A stretch of 50,074 nucleotides of DNA from assembly GCA_023383795.1 (NCBI GenBank), contig JAHDYJ010000021.1:1-50074 (forward strand), in the 5' to 3' direction. The notes below the pieces were generated by a model. The model did no database searches and was not told where the DNA came from. It was given only the letters and a program-made list of their open reading frames with translations. This DNA is from Burkholderiales bacterium (GTDB lineage: Bacteria > Pseudomonadota > Gammaproteobacteria > Burkholderiales > SG8-39). The position numbers were made by a program, and so were the translations under genes. Positions 24,783 through 32,347 of the stretch are shown here, one piece after another. The first letter of the stretch is position 1; every line of letters starts with the position of its first letter.

Positions 24783-25274
24783 GCGGAGTTGGCCAGGCAG
24801 TCGCTGCGCGCGCGTTGGCGTGCGCAGAGGAAAGTCCGGGCTCCACAGAGCAGGGTGCCGGCTAACGGCCGGGCGCCGTGAGGCGACGGAAAGTGCAACA
24901 GAAAACACACCGCCGCCTCGGATCGGGCCGCAATGCCGCCGCGCGAGCGGTGGGCGCGGCTTCCCAGGCGGGGGCGCGCCGCGAGGCGCGCGCTCGAGGT
25001 CCGGGGCGGTAAGGGTGAAATGGTGCCTCGCCCGCGAGGGCGGGGGCGGCGCGATTGGGCGCGTCGTCGGTAAGAGCGCACCGCGGTCCTGGAGACAGGG
25101 CTGGCTGGCAAACCCCACCCGGAGCAAGACCGAATAGGCAGGCGCTCGAGGGCTGCTCGCCCGATGCCTGCGGGTTGGTCGCTCGAGCCCTGGGGCAACC
25201 CAGGGCCCAGAGGAATGGCTGCCGGGGCGCCGCGAGGCGCCGGACAGAACCCGGCTTATCGGCCGGCTCCGCTT
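24783..25274 (+). ncRNA. rnpB: RNase P RNA (class A)
   Basis: Catalytic RNA that matures tRNA 5' ends together with the RnpA protein. Seen directly: the universal GAGGAAAGTCCGGGCTCC core near 24827, CAGGGTGCCGGCTAACGGCCGGG, GGTAAGGGTGAAA, GTAAGAGCGCACCG and GCAAGACCGAATAGGCAGGC. The tRNA-CCA-binding GGTTGGTC loop region and the final ACAGAACCCGGCTTATCGG are also present. GGAGTTGGCC at 24785-24794 pairs with GGCCGGCTCC at 25261-25270 to form P1, fixing the ends to within a few bases. At about 490 nt it is clearly longer than the 377 nt of E. coli; most of the extra length is in GC-rich arms around 24900-25070. It ends in TTTT. Confidence 0.97.
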
Positions 25275-25344
25275 TTGTATTCGAACCGCGCCGCGCGGTG
25301 CGGCGCGGCGTCAGTGGTGCGCGCGCCGGCGGCCGAGGGAGCGA

Positions 25345-25986
25345 ATGAGGGACTTTCCCGGGATCGTGCTGACGGCGACCATCTGGACCTACTGGTTCGG
25401 GGTCGGCGTGATGATCCACCGCGTGCGCCGCAAGGCGCGCGCGCGCCGGGTCGTGGTCCCCGCGGACCGCATCGAGCGCTACATGTGGCTCCTCTGGGTG
25501 CCGGTGGTGGCGGCGTGGATGGCGCTGCCGTATCTCGCGCTCACGCGCGCCCACCCGCTGCTCGCCGTGCCGGAGATCGCGCACGCCAGCGCGGCGTATG
25601 CCGCGCTGCGATGGCTGGCGGCGGCCTGCGCGGTCGCATGCCTCGCGCTCACGATCGACTGCTGGGCGCGCATGGGCCGCAACTGGCGCATGGGCGTGAG
25701 CCTCGACCGCGAGACCGAGCTGGTGACGACCGGCCTCTTCGGGCGCGTCCGCCATCCGATCTACGCACTCAGCATCCTGCTCATGGCCTGCACGGTGGTG
25801 ATCGTCGCCACCCTGCCGATGCTGGCGGTCGGCGTGGTCCACGTGGCGCTGATGCACTTGAAGGCGCGCAACGAGGAGCGCCATCTCGAGCGCACCCACG
25901 GCGAGGCGTACCGCGCGTACGTCGCGGCGACCGGCCGCTTCGTGCCGCGGCTCGGCGCGCGGCGCCCGGGCGCGGCCGGGCGATGA
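25345..25986 (+). CDS. Isoprenylcysteine carboxyl methyltransferase-like membrane protein
   Basis: 213-residue membrane protein with about five hydrophobic helices. The C-terminal half has the ICMT/PEMT-like pattern: WRMGVSLDRETELVTTGLFGRVRHPIYALS (SAM-binding, with the RHPxY motif) and later EERHLERTHGEAYRAYVAATGRFVPR. It may methylate a lipid or small molecule at the membrane; the substrate is not predictable. ATG 25345 has a GAGGGAG ribosome site. It overlaps the next lipoprotein gene (ATGA), which ties it to the lipid cluster downstream. Confidence 0.85.
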   Translation: MRDFPGIVLTATIWTYWFGVGVMIHRVRRKARARRVVVPADRIERYMWLLWVPVVAAWMALPYLALTRAHPLLAVPEIAHASAAYAALRWLAAACAVACLALTIDCWARMGRNWRMGVSLDRETELVTTGLFGRVRHPIYALSILLMACTVVIVATLPMLAVGVVHVALMHLKARNEERHLERTHGEAYRAYVAATGRFVPRLGARRPGAAGR

Positions 25987-27026
25987 GCGGCGCGGTGGCG
26001 CGGCGGCTCACCGGAGCGCTCACGCTCGCGCTCGCCGGATGCGCGGGCGCGCCGCCGGCCGTGGCGCCGCTGCCGCCGGCCGCGGCGCTCCCGGTCTCCG
26101 CCGCGCTCGACCGGGCCGCCGAGGACCGCGTCCTGGCGCTCGTTCCCGAGCGCATCTCGGCCGAAGAGGTGAGGCAGGTGCTCGGGCGCGCGCCGGCGCC
26201 GCGGATCATCAACCTGCACGGCAGCGTCGCGCTCGTCACGATGGCGCCGTTCGCCGACTTCCTGGTCGCGATGGGCTATCCGGCCGCGAGCCTCCGCCAT
26301 CCGCGCGACGGCGCGACCTCGCAGTCGAGCTTCGCCGACAGCGCGATGCTCGCCGGCACGATCGCCTGGTACTACGAGCGCGAGGGCATGATGCCGCTCC
26401 TGATCGGCCACAGCCAGGGCGGGATGCTGGTCGTCAAGACGCTGCACGAGCTCGCCGGCGCGTTCCGGCGCGAAATCCCGGTCTGGAATCCGGTCGCGGA
26501 CGCCCCCGAGGCGCGCACGGCGATCGTCGATCCGGCCACCGGCGCGCGCCGCCCGGTCGTCGGGCTGCGCGTTCCCTACGCCGCCGCGCTCGCGACCGGC
26601 AAGCTGCCGCGCGTGCTGCTCGGCCAGTGGGACATGCTGCCGCTGCTGCGCCAGGTGCCGGACACGGTCGAGGAGTTCACGGGCTTCTTCATCGCCTGGG
26701 ATCCGATCGCCGGTACGTTCGGCGCGTCAGACCCGTACCGTCCGACCGGCACGGCGACGGTGCGCAACGTCACGCTGCCCGCAGCGTACAGCCACATCGG
26801 CCTGCCGCTCACGCGGCACCTCGCGGAGAACGCGGCGACGCGCGCATGGATCGAGGGCTACGCGCCGGGCGACCGGGCGCCGGCGCCGCCGGCGGGCGCG
26901 GGCGTCGACGACTCGAACATCATTCACGCCGCCGAGCTGTGGCACAGCGTCAAGAAGCACTGGTGTCGCGAGGCGCAGCGGCAGATCCGCGCGCGTCGCG
27001 CGCGCGCCACCGCGGCCGCGTTCTGA
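25983..27026 (+). CDS. Alpha/beta-hydrolase lipoprotein A
   Basis: 347-residue predicted lipoprotein hydrolase. The signal peptide ends LALAGC with Cys20 as lipid anchor. The nucleophile elbow is GHSQGG with Ser144, preceded by the oxyanion strand INLHGS (about 76-81). The tail has WHSVKKHWCREAQR. It is a clear paralogue of the protein at 28348-29415: both share RISxxxVR, HGxxx-D/EFLxxMGYP, WYYERxG, a PDTVxEFTGFF block and the WHSxKKHWC tail. The catalytic acid and histidine cannot be assigned with certainty. Probably a periplasm-facing lipase, esterase or acyltransferase acting on the product of the cluster. Confidence 0.8.
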   Translation: MSGAVARRLTGALTLALAGCAGAPPAVAPLPPAAALPVSAALDRAAEDRVLALVPERISAEEVRQVLGRAPAPRIINLHGSVALVTMAPFADFLVAMGYPAASLRHPRDGATSQSSFADSAMLAGTIAWYYEREGMMPLLIGHSQGGMLVVKTLHELAGAFRREIPVWNPVADAPEARTAIVDPATGARRPVVGLRVPYAAALATGKLPRVLLGQWDMLPLLRQVPDTVEEFTGFFIAWDPIAGTFGASDPYRPTGTATVRNVTLPAAYSHIGLPLTRHLAENAATRAWIEGYAPGDRAPAPPAGAGVDDSNIIHAAELWHSVKKHWCREAQRQIRARRARATAAAF

Positions 27027-27049
27027 GCCCGGCACTGGACGGCGCACCC

Positions 27050-28372
27050 GTGGCCGGACGGCTGAACCTCTTCCAGGCCATGATGCTGCGCTGGCGCGGC
27101 CTGCATCCGTACACGGGGGTCCACGTCGTGCGCGTGCCGATGCGCCTGGAGCGCGACCGGCTGGAAACCGGGATCCGCGGCGTGCTCGAGCGGCGCGGAC
27201 TGACCGGGTTCGAGCTCTCGCCCGCGCGCCGCACCTACCGCTACGGCGGCGGCGCGTCCGCGACGGAGGTCGCCACGCTGCCCGGCGGCAGCGATCCGTC
27301 CGACGTCCTCGCCCGCGCGATCGAATCGGCGCTCAACACCGCGTTCCCCGCGGCGGGGCGCATCGATCCGTTCCGCTTCTTCGCCGTCGACGCCGGCGAC
27401 GCGTTTCACCTCGGCCTCGCGTACGACCACTTCATCGCCGCGGCCGACTCGATCGTCGCGCTGCTCGCGGAGATCGTGGAGGGCTACGCCGGCGCGCCTG
27501 CCGCGGCGCCGGGCCCCGGGGGAGCGCTCGACCGCTACCCGCCGACCTACTGGAGGCTCTTCCTGCGCCATCCGGTCAAGCTCGCGCGCGGGCTCGCGCA
27601 TCTGCCGGCGATGGCGGCGAGCTGCCGCCGCTCCTTCCGTCCGCCGACTGCCGGCGGCGGCGGTCGCCACAACGGTTTCGCCGCGTTCCGCGTCGATCCG
27701 CCCGGGTTTCGCGCGATGCGGCGCGCCGCCGCAGCCTGGGGCGTGACGCTGAACGATCTGTTCATGGCGCTGCTGCTGGCGTCGCTCGCCCCTCTCGCCG
27801 AGGCGCGCGAGCGCGCCCCGCGGCGCCGCGAGCTCGGGATCGCCTCGATCATGAACATCCGCGGCGACTATCAGCCCGGCGCGCAGCGGACCTTCGGCCA
27901 GTTCCTCGGCGCGATGCGCGTATCGCACCCGGTGCCGCGCGGCGCGACGCTGGAGGCGATCGCCCGCGACGTGCACGCCGAGACCGAGCGCGTGAAGCGC
28001 GGCAAGCTCTACCTGCCGGGCCTGCTTGCGCTCGGGGCGACCGGTCTCGTCTGGCCGCTCCTCTCCGACGACCGGCGCGACCGCTTCTTTCCGAAGAACT
28101 ACCCGGTCTGGGCCGGGCTGACGACGCTGAACGTGAACCTGCTCTGGACGCGCGCCGCCGAGCGGTTTCCCGGGATCGAGTACCTGCGGGCGGGGTCGAC
28201 CGGGCCGCTGGCGCCGTTCGTGTTCGCGATCACCACGGTGGGCGAGGTCCTGCACGTGGGGATCAGCTACCGCAGCGCGGCAGTCCCGCGCGAAGCCGTG
28301 GATGGCGTCGCGGCCGAGTTTGTCCGTAAAATCTCGGCACTCTCGACATGCGCACCTGGACAGGGATCCTGA
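27050..28372 (+). CDS. Condensation-fold acyltransferase (WS/DGAT- or PapA-like)
   Basis: 440-residue protein resembling the chloramphenicol-acetyltransferase-like superfamily that includes wax ester synthases and PapA acyltransferases. The best evidence is GVTLNDLFMALLLASLAPLA, the typical helix opening the second half, and YDHFIAAADS at the place of the HHxxxDG active site. The latter is degenerate: only one His, and the Asp is shifted. The GTG at 27050 is used as start, 23 bases after the hydrolase A stop; no ATG is suitably placed. It overlaps hydrolase B by 25 bases. It may transfer an acyl chain from the dedicated ACP or CoA, or be a non-catalytic relative. Confidence 0.6.
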   Translation: MAGRLNLFQAMMLRWRGLHPYTGVHVVRVPMRLERDRLETGIRGVLERRGLTGFELSPARRTYRYGGGASATEVATLPGGSDPSDVLARAIESALNTAFPAAGRIDPFRFFAVDAGDAFHLGLAYDHFIAAADSIVALLAEIVEGYAGAPAAAPGPGGALDRYPPTYWRLFLRHPVKLARGLAHLPAMAASCRRSFRPPTAGGGGRHNGFAAFRVDPPGFRAMRRAAAAWGVTLNDLFMALLLASLAPLAEARERAPRRRELGIASIMNIRGDYQPGAQRTFGQFLGAMRVSHPVPRGATLEAIARDVHAETERVKRGKLYLPGLLALGATGLVWPLLSDDRRDRFFPKNYPVWAGLTTLNVNLLWTRAAERFPGIEYLRAGSTGPLAPFVFAITTVGEVLHVGISYRSAAVPREAVDGVAAEFVRKISALSTCAPGQGS

Positions 28373-29415
28373 AGCTTGCGCTGCCGGTCGCGCTCGCGCT
28401 CGCCGGCGGCGGGTGCGCGACCGCCCCGGTCGGGGACGCGCCGCGGGCCGCGCCGCCGCGGGTCGACGCGGCGCTCGCGGCGCGCATCCTCGCGCTCGAT
28501 CCGGAGCGCATCAGCGAGGGCGACGTCCGCGACACGCTCGCCAGGGGTCCGACGCCGCAGATCATCGGCTTGCACGGCGGCATCTATCCGGTCCATCTCG
28601 CGATGACCGACTTCGCGGAGTTCCTGATCGGGATGGGCTATCCGGAGGCGAAGGTCCGCCATCCGGGCGACGGCCGCTACTCGCACAGCCCGTACGAGTC
28701 GAGCGAAGCGCTCGCCGGCCTGGTCGCCTGGTACTACGAGCGCGACGGAGTCCGGCCGATGCTCGTCGGGCACAGCCAGGGCGGCATGCAGGCCGTGAAG
28801 GTCCTGCACACGCTGAACGGCGCGTTCGGCGATCGCGTCCGGGTCTGGAACCCGCTCGCCGACGCCGCCGAGGACCGCGTCACGATCGTCGATCCGCTTA
28901 CCGGAGGGACGCGGCCCGTGCTCGGCCTGTCGGTCGCTTACGCGACGGCGGTCGGCGCGGGGGGCGCGGCGTTCCTGCTGCCCAACCAGTGGAGCATGGC
29001 CGGTCGGCTGCGGACGATTCCCGACACGGTGGACGAGTTCACCGGGTTCTTCCTCGAGGTCGACCTGTGGGCGTGGAACGCGCCCGGCTCGATCGAAGCG
29101 CAACCCTACCGGCAGAACGGCGCGGCGACGGTGCGCAACGTCTCGCTGCCGGCGAACTACAACCACGTCTTCGTTCCGGTGACCTCCCATCTCGCGGGCG
29201 ATCCCGGGATGCGAAGCTGGATCAACGCCTACGATCCGCGTCGGCGCGACGCGCTGCCGCCGCCTGACGGGTCGAGCGACAACGTGCTGTGGGCCGCCGA
29301 CGTCTGGCACAGCATCAAGAAGCACTGGTGCCTGGAAGCGCAGCGCCTCGTTCGCGCCCAGCGTGCGGGGCGCGCCACGGCGGGCACAGTGACGGCACCC
29401 GCCCGGGTACAATAG
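28348..29415 (+). CDS. Alpha/beta-hydrolase, exported, paralogue B
   Basis: 355-residue paralogue of the hydrolase at 25983-27026. The signal peptide ends near GGGC (Cys23), a weaker lipobox than in copy A because position -3 is Gly. The active-site elbow GHSQGG has Ser143; IIGLHGG precedes it and WHSIKKHWCLEAQR closes the protein. The two copies flank the acyltransferase-like gene and have clearly diverged, so the duplication is old. A role in releasing or transferring the special acyl chain outside the inner membrane is inferred only from context. Confidence 0.78.
   Translation: MRTWTGILKLALPVALALAGGGCATAPVGDAPRAAPPRVDAALAARILALDPERISEGDVRDTLARGPTPQIIGLHGGIYPVHLAMTDFAEFLIGMGYPEAKVRHPGDGRYSHSPYESSEALAGLVAWYYERDGVRPMLVGHSQGGMQAVKVLHTLNGAFGDRVRVWNPLADAAEDRVTIVDPLTGGTRPVLGLSVAYATAVGAGGAAFLLPNQWSMAGRLRTIPDTVDEFTGFFLEVDLWAWNAPGSIEAQPYRQNGAATVRNVSLPANYNHVFVPVTSHLAGDPGMRSWINAYDPRRRDALPPPDGSSDNVLWAADVWHSIKKHWCLEAQRLVRAQRAGRATAGTVTAPARVQ
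29408..29413 (+). promoter_or_regulatory. Possible -10 element before the fatty-acid synthase genes
   Basis: TACAAT (five of six) at the very end of hydrolase B and about 95 bases before the enoyl-reductase start, in an otherwise GC-rich region. No good -35 lies at the expected distance, so this is tentative. It would make 29509-36166 a separate transcription unit. Confidence 0.3.
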
Positions 29416-29508
29416 CGGTTTGGCGCGCCGCACCACGCGGCGTCGGAAGGCCGCGCGCGCGCCGCCGGGCGCGCCGCAACCGCAATCTGGAGAGCCCTGG
29501 ATCCGTCC

Positions 29509-30264
29509 ATGCCCGAGCCGTTGGCCGGAAGAGTCGCGCTGGTGAGCGGCGCCGCCCGCGGCATCGGCCGCGCGATCGCGCGCAAGCTCGCGGCCGCCGG
29601 CTGCGACGTCGCCGTCAACTACTACAACAGTCACGACGAGGCCGAGGCGCTCTGCGCCGAGCTCGCCGCGCGCGGCCGCCGCGCGTGCGCGATCCAGGGG
29701 AGCGTGGGCGTGCCCGAGAGCGTAGGCGAGATGTTCGCCGAGCTGCGCAAGCACTTCGGCCGCGTCGACATCGTCGTCAGCAACGCGGCGAGCGGCGTGC
29801 TCAAGCCGGCGATGGAGATGTCGCTCAAGCACTGGCGCTGGTGCATGGAGACCAACGCGCTCGCGCTCAACCTGCTCGCGCAGCAGGCGGTGCCGATGAT
29901 GGCGACCGGCGGCCGCATCATCGCGATGTCCAGCCTCGGCGCCGCGCGCGCGATGCCCGGCTACGGCTTCGTCGGCGCCTCCAAGGCGGCGCTCGAGTCG
30001 CTGGTGCGCACGCTCGCGCAGGAGCTCGGTCCGCGCGGCATCCGCGTGAACGCGGTGAGCGCCGGGGTGGTCGACACCGACGCGCTCGCCTACTTTCCCA
30101 ACCGCGAGGAGCTGCTCGCGAACTTCGCGCAGCGCACGCCGGCCGGGCCGACGCTCTCCCCCGAGGACGTGGCCGGCGCCGTGTACCTGCTGTGCCTCCC
30201 GGAGGCCGCGATGATCAACGGCCACACGCTGGTGGTGGACGGCGGGTTCGCGATCTCCGGATGA
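29509..30264 (+). CDS. fabL: Enoyl-ACP reductase, FabL-like SDR
   Basis: 251-residue SDR that I assign as an enoyl-[acyl-carrier-protein] reductase of the FabL type, performing the last reduction of each elongation round. GAARGIGRA binds NADPH, and the active-site Tyr152 and Lys159 are spaced Tyr-x6-Lys (YGFVGASK) as in enoyl reductases, not the x3 of ketoreductases. VDTDALAYFPNREELL and INGHTLVVDGGF strongly recall Bacillus FabL. The neighbouring FabG, ACP, dehydratase and ketosynthases complete a synthase module. It lies 93 bases after hydrolase B. Confidence 0.8.
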   Translation: MPEPLAGRVALVSGAARGIGRAIARKLAAAGCDVAVNYYNSHDEAEALCAELAARGRRACAIQGSVGVPESVGEMFAELRKHFGRVDIVVSNAASGVLKPAMEMSLKHWRWCMETNALALNLLAQQAVPMMATGGRIIAMSSLGAARAMPGYGFVGASKAALESLVRTLAQELGPRGIRVNAVSAGVVDTDALAYFPNREELLANFAQRTPAGPTLSPEDVAGAVYLLCLPEAAMINGHTLVVDGGFAISG

Positions 30265-30286
30265 GCGCCGGCGCTCGACGACGCTG

Positions 30287-31045
30287 ATGACCCAGGACTC
30301 CGGACTCGCCGGCAAGGCGGTCATCGTGACCGGCGGCAGCCGCGGCATCGGCCGCGCGATCGTCGAGCGCTTCGCCGGCGACGGCGCCGACGTCACCTTC
30401 TTCTACCGCGACAACGCCGCGGCCGCCGACGAGGTGGTCGCGGCCGCGCGCGCGGCCGGATGGGCGGTCGCGGCCGAGCGCGTGGACGTGCGCGACCCGG
30501 CGGCGTGCGCCGCGGCGGTGGAGCGGGTCGCCGAGCGCTGCGGACGCATCGACGTGCTGGTCAATAACGCCGGCGTGATCCGTGATAACCTGCTCGCCCT
30601 GCTGAGCGACGACGACGTGCGCACGGTGCTCGAGACGAACGTCGGCGGGGTGTTCAACGTGACGCGCGCGGTCGTCCCGCACATGATCTCGCGCCGCTCG
30701 GGCCGGATCGTGAACATCGGCTCGGTCGCCGGCGAGAAGGGCGGCCGCGGCCAGACCAACTACGCGGCGAGCAAGGGCGCGATCAACGCGTTCACGCGCT
30801 CGCTCGCCGCCGAGCTCGCGTCGCGGCGCATCACGGTCAACTGCGTGGCGCCCGGCGTGATCGAGACCGAGATGTCGGCGGCGGTGCGCGAGCAGGCGCC
30901 CGACGAGGTCAGGGCGCGCATCCTGCTCAGGCGGTTCGGCACCGCGCAGGAGGTCGCGCACGCGGTCTGGTTCTTCGCCTCGCGCTACGCGGACTACGTG
31001 ACGGGGCAGGTGCTGCACGTCGACGGCGGCTTCAAGATGGAGTGA
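30287..31045 (+). CDS. fabG: 3-oxoacyl-ACP reductase, FabG-like SDR
   Basis: 252-residue SDR of the FabG type. VTGGSRGIGRA (cofactor), NNAGVIRDN, IGSVAGEKGGRGQTNYAASK (Ser, Tyr-x3-Lys catalytic set) and VAPGVIETEM match ketoacyl reductases closely, and the C-terminus YVTGQVLHVDGGF is standard. It would reduce the beta-keto group on the dedicated ACP. It starts 22 bases after the enoyl reductase and ends six before the ACP gene. Being outside the housekeeping fab operon, it is probably specialised. Confidence 0.85.
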   Translation: MTQDSGLAGKAVIVTGGSRGIGRAIVERFAGDGADVTFFYRDNAAAADEVVAAARAAGWAVAAERVDVRDPAACAAAVERVAERCGRIDVLVNNAGVIRDNLLALLSDDDVRTVLETNVGGVFNVTRAVVPHMISRRSGRIVNIGSVAGEKGGRGQTNYAASKGAINAFTRSLAAELASRRITVNCVAPGVIETEMSAAVREQAPDEVRARILLRRFGTAQEVAHAVWFFASRYADYVTGQVLHVDGGFKME

Positions 31046-31051
31046 GCCCAC

Positions 31052-31483
31052 ATGGCACAAACCGAAGAGATCACGCAGGAAGAGATCATGGCGGTGTTCC
31101 CCACCGTCGCCGAGACGATGGCCGACGCGCTCGGCTGCGACGTCGACCAGGTCAAGCTCAAGGCCTCGCTGATCGAGGATCTGGATGCCGAGTCGATCGA
31201 CTTCCTCGACATGGTGTTCCGCCTCGAGCGCGCGTTCAAGGTGAAGATCCCGCGCGGCAAGATCGTCGAGGACGCGCGCGGAAGCCTGCCGGAGGCCGAG
31301 TTCGAGCAGAAGGGCGTCGTCACCGAGGTCGGACTGAGGCAGCTGCGCGAGTACCTGAGCGAGGTGCCGGCGGAGCGGTTCAAGTCGCCGCTCAAGGTCG
31401 CCGACATTCCGCGCCTGTTCACGCCCGAGACGTTCTGCAAGCTGGTGGTCCGCGCGCAGCGCGCGGCGCAATCCGGCGGCTGA
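31052..31483 (+). CDS. Extended acyl carrier protein
   Basis: 143-residue carrier protein, almost twice the usual 78. Residues 10-80 are an ACP domain: LIEDLDAESIDFLDMVFRLE places the phosphopantetheine on Ser48, followed by the acidic helix II. The remaining 60 residues (from about 82) are not part of a normal ACP; they are charged, predicted helical, and include FKSPLKVADIPRLFTPETF. Such a tail could dock the dedicated ketosynthase or acyltransferase. The downstream PPTase domain (34913-36166) is the likely activating enzyme. Gene spacing is six and three bases to its neighbours. Confidence 0.88.
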   Translation: MAQTEEITQEEIMAVFPTVAETMADALGCDVDQVKLKASLIEDLDAESIDFLDMVFRLERAFKVKIPRGKIVEDARGSLPEAEFEQKGVVTEVGLRQLREYLSEVPAERFKSPLKVADIPRLFTPETFCKLVVRAQRAAQSGG

Positions 31484-31486
31484 TCG

Positions 31487-32347
31487 ATGGCCGAGCGCTT
31501 TCGAGCGTTCTCGTTCGTCGATCGGATCACCGAGTTCGAGGCGGCGCGGCGCGCGGCCGGCCGCTTCCACGTCCCCGCCGGCGTCGACCGCTTCCCGCCC
31601 ACGCTGGTCGCCGAGGCGGTCGGGCAGCTCGCGGCGTGGGTCGCGATGGCGCACGTCGACTTCGGCCGGCGGCCGGTCGCCGCGCTCGCCGGCGAGGCGC
31701 GGTTCCTGGCGGCGGTCCGGCCGGGCGACACGCTGGAGCTCGCGGTCGACCTCGACAGCTGCGACGCCGAAGGCGTCGCCTACCACGGGCGGGCGAGCGT
31801 GGCCGGCGCGCGGGTGCTCGAGCTCGAGCGCTGCTTCGGGCCGATGCTGCCGCAGGAGGACTTCGACGATCCCGCCGCGGTGCGCGCCGATTTCGCGGTG
31901 CTGCGCACCGCGGGCGCGCCGAGCGACCGCTTTCCCGGGGTGGCGCCGCCGCACGCGGTGCCCGCCGGCGGCGTTGCCGGCGAGTGGGCGGCGGCGACGC
32001 TCGACGTGCCCGCGACCGCGCCGTTCTTCGGCGACCACTTCCCGCGCCGCCCGGTGTTCCCGGCGACGCTGCTGCTCGACGCGCAGACCGGGCTCGCGCT
32101 CGCGCTTGCCCGCGGCGCGGCCGCGTGGCGCGCCGGCGAGGAGCTGCGGCTCGCGCGCATGCGCGACGTGAAGATGCGGGCGTGGATTCTCCCCGGCCAG
32201 CAGGTCGCGTTGCGCGCCGAGCTCGCCGCGCCCGGCGCCGATGCCGCAATGGTGAAGCTCAGCGCGCGCGTGGCCGGCGCGCCGGTCGCCACCGCGCGCG
32301 CCGAGATCGTGCCGGCGCGCGCGGCCGCCGCGGCCGGGAGCGCGTGA
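31487..32347 (+). CDS. Double-hotdog 3-hydroxyacyl-ACP dehydratase-like protein
   Basis: 286-residue protein made of two hotdog domains (about 5-125 and 150-275). The C-terminal one has GDHFPRRPVFPATLLLDAQ, a FabA/FabZ active-site segment with His184 and an Asp at 198. The N-terminal one has FPPTLVAEAVGQLAAW, which supplies a Glu (43) at the other catalytic position but lacks the His. In FabA/FabZ dimers the His and acid of one site come from different subunits, so this internal pseudo-dimer could hold exactly one complete site. It overlaps the ketosynthase start (TGATG). Confidence 0.75.
   Translation: MAERFRAFSFVDRITEFEAARRAAGRFHVPAGVDRFPPTLVAEAVGQLAAWVAMAHVDFGRRPVAALAGEARFLAAVRPGDTLELAVDLDSCDAEGVAYHGRASVAGARVLELERCFGPMLPQEDFDDPAAVRADFAVLRTAGAPSDRFPGVAPPHAVPAGGVAGEWAAATLDVPATAPFFGDHFPRRPVFPATLLLDAQTGLALALARGAAAWRAGEELRLARMRDVKMRAWILPGQQVALRAELAAPGADAAMVKLSARVAGAPVATARAEIVPARAAAAAGSA

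Noticed and set aside
23801..25198. Minus-strand open frame running through rnpB and the candidate sRNA
   Set aside because: It crosses a structured RNA gene and a strong terminator without interruption and has no recognisable protein features.
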